DNA of 64,000 nt from Maribacter sp. 1_MG-2023 (GTDB lineage Bacteria > Bacteroidota > Bacteroidia > Flavobacteriales > Flavobacteriaceae): positions 62,001 to 126,000 of the forward strand of contig NZ_JAUOPN010000009.1 in the NCBI RefSeq assembly GCF_030547005.1, read 5' to 3'. The notes under the pieces were generated by a model. The model did not search any database. It was not told where the DNA came from and worked only from the letters and a program-made list of their open reading frames with translations. Shown piece by piece: positions 9,602 to 17,513 of this stretch (position 1 is its first letter; every line of letters begins with the position of its first letter). A program made the position numbers and the translations under genes.

Positions 9602-10471
9602 TTAACGAATTAATTCAATCAACTTCAAATTTAATTCCTCTGTCAATTCGGGTATGGTTCTTATATGATCCGTATTGGTTTCCCAAAATAGTTTTGGTTC
9701 TTTAGCAGCATTAAAAATGTTCTGTCCTCTTTCGAATGGAACAGCCCTGTCTTTAGCACTTTGTATAATAAGTTTAGGTATATTTTTAATTTCAGCTATG
9801 TCTCTAATGGCAACATAATCTTGATTATAGTCTTGGACGTTATTGGTAAATGATTTTAAATAAAACGCTCTAAAATTATCTGTAATAAAGCTATGAGCAG
9901 ATTCTAAAGATCCGTCGAGCACCAGAGCATCAATTTTGGTCTGGTTGTCTTTTGTCAGTTTAACAGCCAATTGACCACCTAAAGACATGCCATATACTAT
10001 GGTTTTAATACTGTCATTTTTTGTTCGATTCAAAAAATCAGCGAATGCTAACTCTGTATCTTTCATTAAACCTTTGTAAGTCGGTACTCCATTAGATTTT
10101 CCATAGCCTCTCCAGTCTGTAGAATAAACCTTAAAGCCATTATCTACAAGAGGTTTAATCAGTTCTTTACCTTGGCTGGTGTTTCCACTGTTGCCACGGA
10201 CTAAAAATATGTTTGCTTTTGCTTTAGTTGAGGGATGGAATAAATAAGTATGAATATTAATAGAATCTTCTACGGTAAGTATTTGTTCTGAAAAATTTAA
10301 ATCATCTAAAGTCTCAATTTCTGAAGAAGGTCTATAGAAAAGTTTAGTTTCATTGTTTTGTACCAATGCCTTTATATATTGGTCTGATATATAGATAAAT
10401 AGACCGTAGGAGGTTATTAAAATTACTAAAACTAAAATTGATCGGATGATAAATTTGATTGGTTTTTTCAT
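9602..10471 (-). CDS. Alpha/beta hydrolase with N-terminal membrane anchor
   Basis: The 289-residue protein has one N-terminal membrane helix (about residues 8-28) followed by an alpha/beta hydrolase fold. RGNSGNTSQG fills the oxyanion region, the nucleophile is S163 in GMSLGG, and an Asp (SAKDRAVP) and His (TDHIRT) near the C-terminus complete the triad. It resembles the Hydrolase_4/BAAT-type exported hydrolases. It heads the four-gene operon running to 6700. Substrate unknown. Confidence 0.85.
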   Translation of the reverse strand: MKKPIKFIIRSILVLVILITSYGLFIYISDQYIKALVQNNETKLFYRPSSEIETLDDLNFSEQILTVEDSINIHTYLFHPSTKAKANIFLVRGNSGNTSQGKELIKPLVDNGFKVYSTDWRGYGKSNGVPTYKGLMKDTELAFADFLNRTKNDSIKTIVYGMSLGGQLAVKLTKDNQTKIDALVLDGSLESAHSFITDNFRAFYLKSFTNNVQDYNQDYVAIRDIAEIKNIPKLIIQSAKDRAVPFERGQNIFNAAKEPKLFWETNTDHIRTIPELTEELNLKLIELIR

Positions 10472-10661
10472 ATTGGGTGCAACGTATTTGTAGATGTTTT
10501 GTTGTTGAAAGAAGCTTTTTAGATTCCTAATGGTCTTAGATATAGCGTATATTCAATTGTATTGTAGTTTGACCTTTTTTGATATCAATTTAGTCCTTCG
10601 GTAAGCATTAAATTTTTACATCAATTTTTACTACTTTAACCAACTACTAAATAATAGCTAC

Positions 10662-11231
10662 ATGAAGTGTTTAAAGTATTTAATGGTATTTGTGTTGTTT
10701 ACAGCATGTAAATCATATGAAATAGGTAAGATAGACACTCCAAAAGGAGAAATTTTGATATGGTTGCATGATGAGACTCCCAATCATAAAGCAAGTTTTA
10801 TAGCATTGGCAAATGAAGGTTATTGGGATTCGTTGACCTTTAATAGGGTAATTCCGGATTTTGTAGCACAAGGTGGTTGCCCAGATACTCCAGAAGGGTT
10901 TAATGACCCCGAATATTTGTTAGCGCCAGAATTTGATTCAAAACTAACACATACGTATGGCGCAGTAGGGGCAGGGCGAGATGGCAATGCCGAAAAATTA
11001 TCTGCCCGTTGTCAGTTTTATATTGTACAAAATAAAGATGGTCTACATCGCTTAGATGGTGATTATACTGTTTTTGGTAATGTTTTAAAAGGGATGAATG
11101 TTGTGGACCAATTAGTCAATGTTCCAAAAGATTCTACAGATAGGCCGTTTACACCGTTACCATTAGACATTTCAGTAGTGAAGGTATCCTCTAAAAGGTT
11201 AAAAGAACTACGGCATGATTATAAACAATAG
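10662..11231 (+). CDS. Cyclophilin-type peptidyl-prolyl isomerase lipoprotein
   Basis: The 189-residue protein has a lipobox (LFTACK, Cys16) and a cyclophilin domain: LTFNRVIPDFVAQGG, SARCQFYIVQ and DGDYTVFGNVLKGMNVVD correspond to the conserved isomerase core. It should catalyse proline cis-trans isomerisation on proteins folding in the periplasm. It is transcribed alone and divergently from the preceding operon across a 190-base spacer in which no other gene is visible. The start is the only ATG that keeps the lipoprotein signal. Confidence 0.9.
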   Translation: MKCLKYLMVFVLFTACKSYEIGKIDTPKGEILIWLHDETPNHKASFIALANEGYWDSLTFNRVIPDFVAQGGCPDTPEGFNDPEYLLAPEFDSKLTHTYGAVGAGRDGNAEKLSARCQFYIVQNKDGLHRLDGDYTVFGNVLKGMNVVDQLVNVPKDSTDRPFTPLPLDISVVKVSSKRLKELRHDYKQ

Positions 11232-11323
11232 AATGTTTATAGTTTAATTAATGTAATCCTAAAAAATACTTTTTTTAATATTAGGCTATTTTTTCTCCAG
11301 AAGTTGAAAGGGTTTGCAATAAA

Positions 11324-11357
11324 TAGCAGAAAGCAAATTGGTATTTGCTTTCTGCTA
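11324..11357. repeat. Perfect 15-bp inverted repeat (hairpin)
   Basis: TAGCAGAAAGCAAAT is repeated exactly in inverted orientation after the four-base loop TGGT. It sits in the 219-base spacer between two convergent genes (stops at 11231 and 11451). Neither strand shows a strong T-run right after the stem (the minus strand has TTTATTG), so it is not a textbook terminator although it may serve as one for both genes. Confidence 0.8.
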
Positions 11358-11450
11358 CGCAGGTAATGCTATCTTTTTGTAGTACTTTTTTTTCAATCCG
11401 ATTTGAAAATAACGCCTAATTTCATTCCAATAACTAGTTCTTAGTTTTAT

Positions 11451-11801
11451 TTAACTATCTCCTCTACCTAAATATGCACGAATTGAAGATATTTTACCTT
11501 CAGAATTAATGGTTATCACATCTACAACATAAAGTATCTCAGTGGAGTCTACTATGATTTTCAATTCAGCCGCTACGGTGTTTTTGTTTTCAAAAGTAGA
11601 TGGCACTTCAATTTCTATTTTATCTGCATTTTCAAAATTTTTACGTGTTTCTGCAAGAGCATTTTTTATTCCTTCAACACGAATTTTCCAGTCACGTAAT
11701 ACAATGTCTTCAGAAAACATTTTTTCGATATTGTTTAGATCCTTTTCCGCATATTTTTTCAAATATGAAAGACATACTTCCTTTTTTGATATCTTATTCA
11801 T
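11451..11801 (-). CDS. NTF2/SnoaL-like small protein
   Basis: The 116-residue protein shows the pattern of SnoaL-like NTF2-fold proteins: YLKKYAEKDLNNIEKMFSED at the N-terminus (helices, then the D-I-V-L-R-D strand), then alternating strands (AAELKIIVDS, VVDVITINSEGKI). Such folds are enzymes (isomerases, cyclases) or binding proteins. No active-site residue can be named with confidence. It follows the RidA gene on the same strand after 60 bases. Confidence 0.75.
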   Translation of the reverse strand: MNKISKKEVCLSYLKKYAEKDLNNIEKMFSEDIVLRDWKIRVEGIKNALAETRKNFENADKIEIEVPSTFENKNTVAAELKIIVDSTEILYVVDVITINSEGKISSIRAYLGRGDS

Positions 11802-11861
11802 AGGCAGGTTTTCTTATATTGACTTCGATTTAAAATTGAAAATTTACTTCCGTTGATTATG

Positions 11862-12350
11862 CTATTTTTTTTTAATGGTAAATGAAGCTGTTAGTCCTAC
11901 ACTAAAATTTCGAGGAAGCTTTTCAACTCCAAAAATTGCTCTAGAATGTTTACCTTTTTCTTTAAGCACCTTTACGAATAAGTCTGAAGCCCCATCAACT
12001 ACTTTGGGCGATTCATCCCAATCTTTACCCGATTGAAAGTAGGCGTCTATATGGTTTAGTCCAACAACTTTATCAAACCCTATTTTCTTGTTCACTTGAG
12101 CTAAAACGTTCAAGGCACATAATTCCATCGCCTTATAACCATCTTCGGTCGAAATTTCATTTCCTAAACGCCCTTGAAATTTAAATTCTTCATTTAAAAT
12201 TGGAAATTGAATAGCTATGTAGGCTATATTTTCTCTAACGTTTACAGAAACGTAACTTCCTCCTGGCGTTGATACATTAGGTAGTTGAAGTCCGTTAGTT
12301 TTTAATATTTCGATTGGGCTCATTTGTTTTATACACCTAGTTTTATACAA
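11862..12350 (-). CDS. RidA-family (YjgF-like) protein
   Basis: The 162-residue protein resembles the longer RidA-like branch: LPNVSTPGGSYVSV near the N-terminus, FKFQGRLG at the place of the family's substrate loop, and a C-terminal DGASDLFVKVLKEKGKHSRAI-type stretch typical of the fold. The family often hydrolyses reactive imines/enamines. A divergent member of 150-160 residues like this is common and not always a deaminase. It lies 3 bases after the gene at 12354-12815, so both are one unit. Confidence 0.8.
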   Translation of the reverse strand: MYKTRCIKQMSPIEILKTNGLQLPNVSTPGGSYVSVNVRENIAYIAIQFPILNEEFKFQGRLGNEISTEDGYKAMELCALNVLAQVNKKIGFDKVVGLNHIDAYFQSGKDWDESPKVVDGASDLFVKVLKEKGKHSRAIFGVEKLPRNFSVGLTASFTIKKK

Positions 12351-12353
12351 TTT

Positions 12354-12815
12354 TTATTTAAAAATCAGTTTTAACTTTCCGTTTTCAGGAATCAAATTCC
12401 ACTTTTCGCACAGTTGGTCAAATTCAGATTTCATTTTTTTAATATCTGTTAAATTCATATTCGGAACTCTAATTCCACTGATATTTTGAGCTTCCCAATT
12501 TATTAATTCAATGAATTGTTCAGTTTTCGCTGCTCCGGAACCAATAGATTGAAGATTTCTCGCCATAATTTCAGATAGCCAAGTTTCAGAGTCTAAACTT
12601 TTTATTATTTCTTTATCAGATAGTTCTTCTATGGTCATTCCAGATTTAACTTTTCCGTAAAAACCATTTTCTAATTTAAATACTTTTTCAACAACATAGT
12701 GAGCAATATCGTGATTCGGGATATCAGGTCCAAGATTTATACTTGTCAAGGTTCCATCTTTTCTTTTACAAGTTAAGGTGTTTCTATTTTTACCTTTTGT
12801 GATTATTATTTCCAT
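12354..12815 (-). CDS. Conserved protein of unknown function
   Basis: The 153-residue soluble protein begins with a short beta-rich part (EIIITKGKNRNTLTCKR) then DIPNHDIAHYVVEK, a His/Asp-containing helix, and ends with a helical part (MKSEFDQLCEKWNLI). I do not recognise a named family. It is directly coupled to the RidA-like gene (3 bases) and preceded by a sequence resembling the cassette edges seen at 41.9-42.7 kb, which suggests the pair could have been acquired. Function unknown. Confidence 0.7.
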   Translation of the reverse strand: MEIIITKGKNRNTLTCKRKDGTLTSINLGPDIPNHDIAHYVVEKVFKLENGFYGKVKSGMTIEELSDKEIIKSLDSETWLSEIMARNLQSIGSGAAKTEQFIELINWEAQNISGIRVPNMNLTDIKKMKSEFDQLCEKWNLIPENGKLKLIFK

Positions 12816-13119
12816 TTCTCAAATTGCATACAACAATAGTCTATATAAAAATAATGTTATTTGTACTTCCAATATATAACATATATCTTTTATAAATTTT
12901 TAATGATCGAGAAGATTCTATGAATTAGATAACAATAGTTTCAGCTAGCCTAAAATACAGTTCAGCTATCAGATAGTACAATTCAGAATATATTTTTTCT
13001 AAATGGTTAGAAAAGGCTTCATGTTTGCTTTTATCTAGGCATTTACAGAAAGAGGTATAGGTCTAAAATGAAATTCCTAATTTTAAAAATTAGAAACCAA
13101 TCAATTTAAGCTTACAAAC
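12816..13119. other. 304-base spacer between divergent genes
   Basis: No gene is visible. At 12825-12845 the minus strand reads GACTATTGTTGTATGCAATT immediately upstream of the gene at 12815; it resembles the segments before the accessory genes at 42.0 and 42.7 kb. The rest is A+T-rich and should hold the promoter of the kinase gene, but no convincing TAnnTTTG element was found. Confidence 0.5.
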
Positions 13120-14442
13120 ATGAGTAGTTTTTTAAAGGTAGTAAGAATAGCAATAATTATAGCCTTGGTTATGGAACTTGTTCGGTTGCTATTATCTGAT
13201 TGGGAAAGCATAACATTATATGGCGAATTACAATTTACTGGTATAGCCTTGCTGTATTCTTTTGTGCTATCTATGGTTAATATGTATTTCAGCGACTATA
13301 TCTCTCAAAAGTATACATGGGAGAATGAAACGCAAAAACGATTATGGTACGGTGCCGCGGGCTCTATTGTACTTACTGTATTGGCGTTTGGTGCTGTACG
13401 CGCGTTTACTGAAATCTATATATTTGGTAAAAGTTTTGAACAGTACGTAGCCGGGGAAAGGATACAATATTACTTCTATGCGCTGTTGGTAACCCTAGTA
13501 GTTTCATTGTTTTTACACGCTTTCTACTTCTATAAAGCCTTACAAGATACCAAGGTAAAAGAACAAAAAATTATTGCAGGTTCAGCATCTGCAAAGTTCG
13601 ATGCTCTGAAGAATCAGTTAGACCCTCACTTCCTTTTTAATAGCTTAAATGTATTGACCAGCCTTATAGAAGAAGATCCTATGCAGGCGCAAAAATTTAC
13701 TACTTCGCTATCTAAGGTGTACAGATATGTATTGGAGCAGAAGAGCAAAAATCTTATTTCTGTTGACGAAGAACTAAAGTTTGCAAGAACTTATGTGCGA
13801 CTTCTAAAAATGCGTTTTGAAGATAGTATCGTATTTGAAATTCCTGATGAGGCACTAGATCCTGAGGCGAAAATAGTACCATTATCCCTACAGTTGTTAT
13901 TAGAGAATGCAGTGAAGCATAATGTGGTAACTTCTTCAAAACCACTACACATTAGAATATATGAAGAAGACGGGTATTTGTACGTGGTCAACAATTTACA
14001 AGAAAAACAAGTAGTTAAAAAGAGTAGTGGTGTGGGGCTGCAGAACATTCGTCAACGTTATGCCATTCTTACTAAAAAGGAAATGCAGATTTTTAAGACC
14101 GCTAAAGAGTTTAAAGTGCGTTTACCTATGCTTACAAATGCAATTTCTTTTCGAGAAACACAAGATTCCCATATAAGCGCCAAGCGCTATGAGAAAGCAA
14201 AAGAAAGGGTAGAACTCATTAAAGGATTCTATGGTAACCTTACTTCTTATTGTATTGTTATACCATTTCTTGCCTATATAAATTTTAAGACTACCAGTTT
14301 TGTTTGGGTTATTTTCCCTGCTATTGGTTGGGGTATTGGTTTAATAGCCCATGGTTTAAAAGCATATGGTTATAATCCGCTGTTTGGTAAAGGCTGGGAA
14401 GAAAGAAAAATAAAACAGTATATGGAAGATGATAGATTCTGA
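13120..14442 (+). CDS. LytS-type sensor histidine kinase with C-terminal 2TM domain
   Basis: The 440-residue protein has four predicted membrane helices (about 5-25, 38-60, 78-100, 117-138), then a His_kinase-type dimer/phospho-acceptor part (DPHFLFN, H170), an N-box (LLENAVKHN, N263) and a G-box (SSGVGLQNIRQRY, 302-314). There is no large sensor domain. Residues 357-438 are an added 2TM domain (two helices between a Y-x-KAKERV start and a GWEERKIKQY end), very like the free protein at 15061-15342. It begins a cluster of a PNPOx-like gene, five 2TM genes and a LytTR regulator and should phosphorylate that regulator. Confidence 0.93.
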   Translation: MSSFLKVVRIAIIIALVMELVRLLLSDWESITLYGELQFTGIALLYSFVLSMVNMYFSDYISQKYTWENETQKRLWYGAAGSIVLTVLAFGAVRAFTEIYIFGKSFEQYVAGERIQYYFYALLVTLVVSLFLHAFYFYKALQDTKVKEQKIIAGSASAKFDALKNQLDPHFLFNSLNVLTSLIEEDPMQAQKFTTSLSKVYRYVLEQKSKNLISVDEELKFARTYVRLLKMRFEDSIVFEIPDEALDPEAKIVPLSLQLLLENAVKHNVVTSSKPLHIRIYEEDGYLYVVNNLQEKQVVKKSSGVGLQNIRQRYAILTKKEMQIFKTAKEFKVRLPMLTNAISFRETQDSHISAKRYEKAKERVELIKGFYGNLTSYCIVIPFLAYINFKTTSFVWVIFPAIGWGIGLIAHGLKAYGYNPLFGKGWEERKIKQYMEDDRF

Positions 14443-14464
14443 AGAAATTTTAAACGGAAGCACT

Positions 14465-14917
14465 ATGAAGCTAACAAAAAAGATAAAAGCTGCTATAAGC
14501 GATAGTGTATTATGCTGGTTGGCAACATCTTCTGCTGATAACATACCCAATGTGTCACCCAAAGAAATATTCAGTTGTTTTGGAGAGAATATGATTATAG
14601 TAGCAAATATAGCATCACCACAAACAGTAAAAAATATTCAACAAAATAAACACATCTGTATCAGCTTTATAGATATTTTAAAGCAGAAAGGCTTTCAATT
14701 GAAAGGAGAGGCTGAAATTATTACAGCAGCTAGTAAAGAGTACCCTAAGATGGAAAATGTATTGTTGGTGCTAACAGAAGGCAAATTCCCTTTTAATTCA
14801 ATAACCAAGATTAACGTTACCAGTGCTAAGCCTATAATTGCTCCTAAATACATACTGTTCCCCGAAACTACAGAAGAGGACCAGATTGCCAGCGCAAAGA
14901 AAAACTACGGATTTTAA
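14465..14917 (+). CDS. Pyridoxamine 5'-phosphate oxidase-like FMN-binding protein
   Basis: The approximately 150-residue protein has the split-barrel PNPOx pattern: LCWLATSSADNIPNVSPKE at residues 14-32 and ISFIDILKQKGFQLKGEA in the middle, as in the small flavin-binding family that reduces or oxidises unknown substrates. The ATG at 14465 is preferred; an earlier in-frame ATG at 14429 lies inside the end of the kinase gene. It starts 22 bases after the kinase stop, in the same unit, which is an unusual place for such a gene. Confidence 0.8.
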   Translation: MKLTKKIKAAISDSVLCWLATSSADNIPNVSPKEIFSCFGENMIIVANIASPQTVKNIQQNKHICISFIDILKQKGFQLKGEAEIITAASKEYPKMENVLLVLTEGKFPFNSITKINVTSAKPIIAPKYILFPETTEEDQIASAKKNYGF

Positions 14918-15060
14918 GGTCTCTCAATAGTCTAAGAACATGCTTTCTACAATTCAGTCGTAAAAAATTACAACTGGGTATTTCATTTTTTCAAAACCTG
15001 TACGATCTGCCGAAATTTGAAGTATAGAAATAAATTAGTAATCACTAAAACTTTAAAAAG

Positions 15061-15342
15061 ATGGAATCAAACTTCACAACAGACAGCAATTATAAGTATG
15101 AAAAGGCAAAAGAAAAAGTACAAGCTATAAAAGGCTTTTACGGTAATTTATTGGCCTACTGTATCGTCATACCATTTTTAGCATATATCAATTATAATAC
15201 AACAAGTTTTCTTTGGTTTATTTTTCCGGCACTTGGTTGGGGATTTGGTCTATTGATGAACGGACTTTATGCCTTTGACTATAACCCATTATTCGGTAAG
15301 AATTGGGAAGAAAGAAAGATCAAAGAATTCATGCAAGAATAA
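15061..15342 (+). CDS. 2TM-domain protein (copy 1)
   Basis: The 93-residue protein is a single 2TM domain (Pfam 2TM type): an amphipathic start (YEKAKEKVQAIKGFYGNL), two membrane helices joined by a short loop (NYNTTS), and a charged exit FGKNWEERKIKEFM. It is strikingly close to the C-terminus of the kinase at 13120-14442, including the shared IPFLAYIN and YNPLFGK. The family's molecular role is unknown; it is often next to LytS/LytTR genes. It begins the tandem array after a 143-base spacer. Confidence 0.9.
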   Translation: MESNFTTDSNYKYEKAKEKVQAIKGFYGNLLAYCIVIPFLAYINYNTTSFLWFIFPALGWGFGLLMNGLYAFDYNPLFGKNWEERKIKEFMQE

Positions 15343-15363
15343 TAACCTAAAAGACTAAAGATC

Positions 15364-15654
15364 ATGGAAAACACAAAATATACAAGAGCAAAAGCAAGAG
15401 TTGAAAAAATTAGAAAATTTTATAGAAAAGTAGCGTCGGCTATCGTAACCATTATAATTGTAGCGACAATCAATTATTATTTTAATGAATGGAGGAATGC
15501 CTGGTTTCTTTGGGTAGTATTCGGTTTAAGTATTAGCTTATTTTTTAAAGCAAATAAAATCTTTAACTTGAATCCGTTTACGGGCAGAGACTGGGAAGAA
15601 AGAAAATTACAAGAGTTTTTACAACAAGAGGAAAATACAAGAAGATGGAGCTAA
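15364..15654 (+). CDS. 2TM-domain protein (copy 2)
   Basis: The 96-residue protein has the 2TM arrangement: YTRAKARVEKIRKFYRK, helix (VASAIVTIIIVATI), short loop with WRNAW, second helix, and GRDWEERKLQEFL. It is more divergent than copy 1: the first loop is polar and the first helix begins with a Lys-rich stretch. The stop overlaps the start of copy 3 by ten bases, so the two are translationally coupled. Confidence 0.88.
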   Translation: MENTKYTRAKARVEKIRKFYRKVASAIVTIIIVATINYYFNEWRNAWFLWVVFGLSISLFFKANKIFNLNPFTGRDWEERKLQEFLQQEENTRRWS

Positions 15655-15983
15655 ACGAATTTGAACAATCGGATAAATTATTAAGAGCCCAAAAGAAGGT
15701 AAAAGAGATAAAGGGGTTTTATATTCACTTACTTGTTTACGTACTCGTAAATCTGTTTATTATGACAATTACCATTATGGGGATTATGTCTGGCGGAGCT
15801 TCGTTCACAGAGGCTTTATTTAACATCGGTACTTTAACTACTCCGTTTTTCTGGGGAATAGGGTTGGCATTTCATGCCGCTAAAGTATTTGGATATAGTC
15901 CTTTCTTTAGCAAAGATTGGGAGCAGCGCCAAATCAATAAATATGTAGAGCAAGATGAACGAGATGCTGAAAAATATAGATAA
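15645..15983 (+). CDS. 2TM-domain protein (copy 3)
   Basis: The 112-residue protein carries LRAQKKVKEIKGFYIHLLVYVLVN, a loop longer than in copies 1-2 (MSGGASFTEALFNIGT) and a second helix ending in FSKDWEQRQINKYVEQD. Copies 3 and 4 share the extended loop and the FWGIGLAFHAAKVF/FWGIGLVFHAVKVF second helix, so they arose from one another more recently. The start overlaps the end of copy 2; the stop abuts copy 4 (TAATATG). Confidence 0.88.
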   Translation: MELNEFEQSDKLLRAQKKVKEIKGFYIHLLVYVLVNLFIMTITIMGIMSGGASFTEALFNIGTLTTPFFWGIGLAFHAAKVFGYSPFFSKDWEQRQINKYVEQDERDAEKYR

Positions 15984-15984
15984 T

Positions 15985-16323
15985 ATGGAAATTTCAATGG
16001 TAGATAAGTCAGATGCATTAGCAAATGCAGAAAAGAAGGTTAAAGATTTAAAGGGTTTTTATTTGCATTTTTCCTTATACATTTTGGCAAACATTATTAT
16101 TGTTGCAATGAATGTGATGATAAGAATATATGAAGGGGAATCTTTATATGATGCATTGGTGAATTTTGGCACTTTTATAACGCCCTTTTTCTGGGGAATA
16201 GGCTTGGTTTTTCACGCAGTCAAAGTCTTTGATTACCATCCGTTTTTTGGTAAAGACTGGGAAGCTCGGCAAATAAGTAAATATATGGAGGAAGATAAAC
16301 GTGAATTTGAAAAATATAGATAA
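15985..16323 (+). CDS. 2TM-domain protein (copy 4)
   Basis: The start at 15985 (MEISMVDK) follows the stop of copy 3 with one base between (TAATATG); an earlier in-frame ATG lies inside copy 3. The 112-residue product has ALANAEKKVKDLKGFYLHF, a long acidic loop (YEGESLYDALVNFGT), a second helix closely matching copy 3 and FGKDWEARQISKYMEED. Its position and coupling point to equal production with its neighbours. Confidence 0.88.
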   Translation: MEISMVDKSDALANAEKKVKDLKGFYLHFSLYILANIIIVAMNVMIRIYEGESLYDALVNFGTFITPFFWGIGLVFHAVKVFDYHPFFGKDWEARQISKYMEEDKREFEKYR

Positions 16324-16324
16324 T

Positions 16325-16690
16325 ATGGAAACTGAACGAGCAAACAATTATCTTTTTAATGGAGAGGACAGTAGTTTTTCTAAGTATGAAAGAGCAAAAG
16401 AGAAAGTGGCAAGTATAAAGCGCTTCTATAATCATGTATTGGTTTTTCTGATCATAAATATCATGTTGTACTTCTTAAGACATAAGTTCGTTTTCATTTT
16501 GGTAAGTAAAGAAGCATTCGGTAATCCTGAGTTTTTAGAGTGGATAAACTGGAATGTCTACGGTACCACCATTGTTTGGGGGATAATACTGGCTATTCAT
16601 GGAATTATTGTTTATGGCAATATTTCAGGATATTTGAAGAGGTGGGAAGAACGTAAGATTCAGAAATACATAAATTCATATAACGATTAA
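16325..16690 (+). CDS. 2TM-domain protein (copy 5)
   Basis: The start at 16325 again follows the previous stop as TAATATG. The 121-residue protein has KYERAKEKVASIKRFYNHV, a first helix, a loop of about 25 residues (with FGNPEFLEWINWN), a second helix (IVWGIILAIHGIIV) and an exit RWEERKIQKYI. It lacks the FGK.W motif found in the others, having ISGYLKRW. It is followed after 34 bases by the LytTR regulator gene. Confidence 0.87.
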   Translation: METERANNYLFNGEDSSFSKYERAKEKVASIKRFYNHVLVFLIINIMLYFLRHKFVFILVSKEAFGNPEFLEWINWNVYGTTIVWGIILAIHGIIVYGNISGYLKRWEERKIQKYINSYND

Positions 16691-16724
16691 AGCATACAAT
16701 TCTAGTAAACCATAAAACCAGACC

Positions 16725-17489
16725 ATGAAGACCATTATAATAGAAGATGAAAAACCGGCAGCACGCAGGTTGGGTAGAATGTTAGATAGTTTAGATTTGA
16801 CCGTTTCTACGATGCTACATTCTGTAGAAGAGGCTATAGATTGGTTTCAGACCAATGAACACCCAGATTTAATCTTCTTGGATATTCAATTATCGGACGG
16901 ACTCTCATTCGAGATCTTCGATGTTATAGAAGTACACAGCGCCATTATATTCACTACTGCTTTTGATGAGTATGCCCTTAAGGCATTTAAGCTGAATAGT
17001 ATAGACTATTTATTGAAACCTATTGATGATGAAGATCTAGAGCAGGCGGTCAATAAATATAGAAAGCTGTTTAAATCTGCCAATGAGCCTAGTAAAATCG
17101 CTTTAGATTTTGAAGATATCAAAAAATTATTGGTAAATCCGCTCGAGCGCGAGTATAAAAAGCGATTTACAGCGAAGGTAGGTCAGCATTTAAAAATTAT
17201 AAATGCAGAAGATGTTGAGTCTTTTTATAGTGAAAACAAAGGTACATACGCGGCTACTAAAGATGGTCGCAATTATTTATTGGATACTACATTAGAACAG
17301 TTAGAAGAGGAACTAAAACCACAGATGTTCTTTAGGGTCAGTAGAAAGTTCTTTGTGAATATAGATCACATTAAGGACATTGTTTCATACACCAATTCTA
17401 GATTACAGATCAAGCTAAAGAACAATCCTGATCATGAAATTATAGTGAGTAGAGAAAAGGTGAAAGACTTTAAGCTTTGGTTAGAGTAG
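16725..17489 (+). CDS. LytTR-family response regulator
   Basis: The 254-residue protein has a receiver domain (acidic pair E7/D8, phospho-acceptor D53 in FLDIQLSDG, T/S site near FTTAFDEYALKAF, and K in LLKPI) followed by a LytTR DNA-binding domain (about 150-254; SFYSENKGTYA, LEEELKPQMFFRVSRKFFVNI). This pairs with the LytS-type kinase at 13120. Such AgrA/LytT regulators act on genes for cell-surface or stress responses. It closes the cluster, so kinase, 2TM proteins and regulator are most likely expressed together. Confidence 0.94.
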   Translation: MKTIIIEDEKPAARRLGRMLDSLDLTVSTMLHSVEEAIDWFQTNEHPDLIFLDIQLSDGLSFEIFDVIEVHSAIIFTTAFDEYALKAFKLNSIDYLLKPIDDEDLEQAVNKYRKLFKSANEPSKIALDFEDIKKLLVNPLEREYKKRFTAKVGQHLKIINAEDVESFYSENKGTYAATKDGRNYLLDTTLEQLEEELKPQMFFRVSRKFFVNIDHIKDIVSYTNSRLQIKLKNNPDHEIIVSREKVKDFKLWLE

Positions 17490-17513
17490 AATAATTAATA
17501 TTTTGATATTAAG

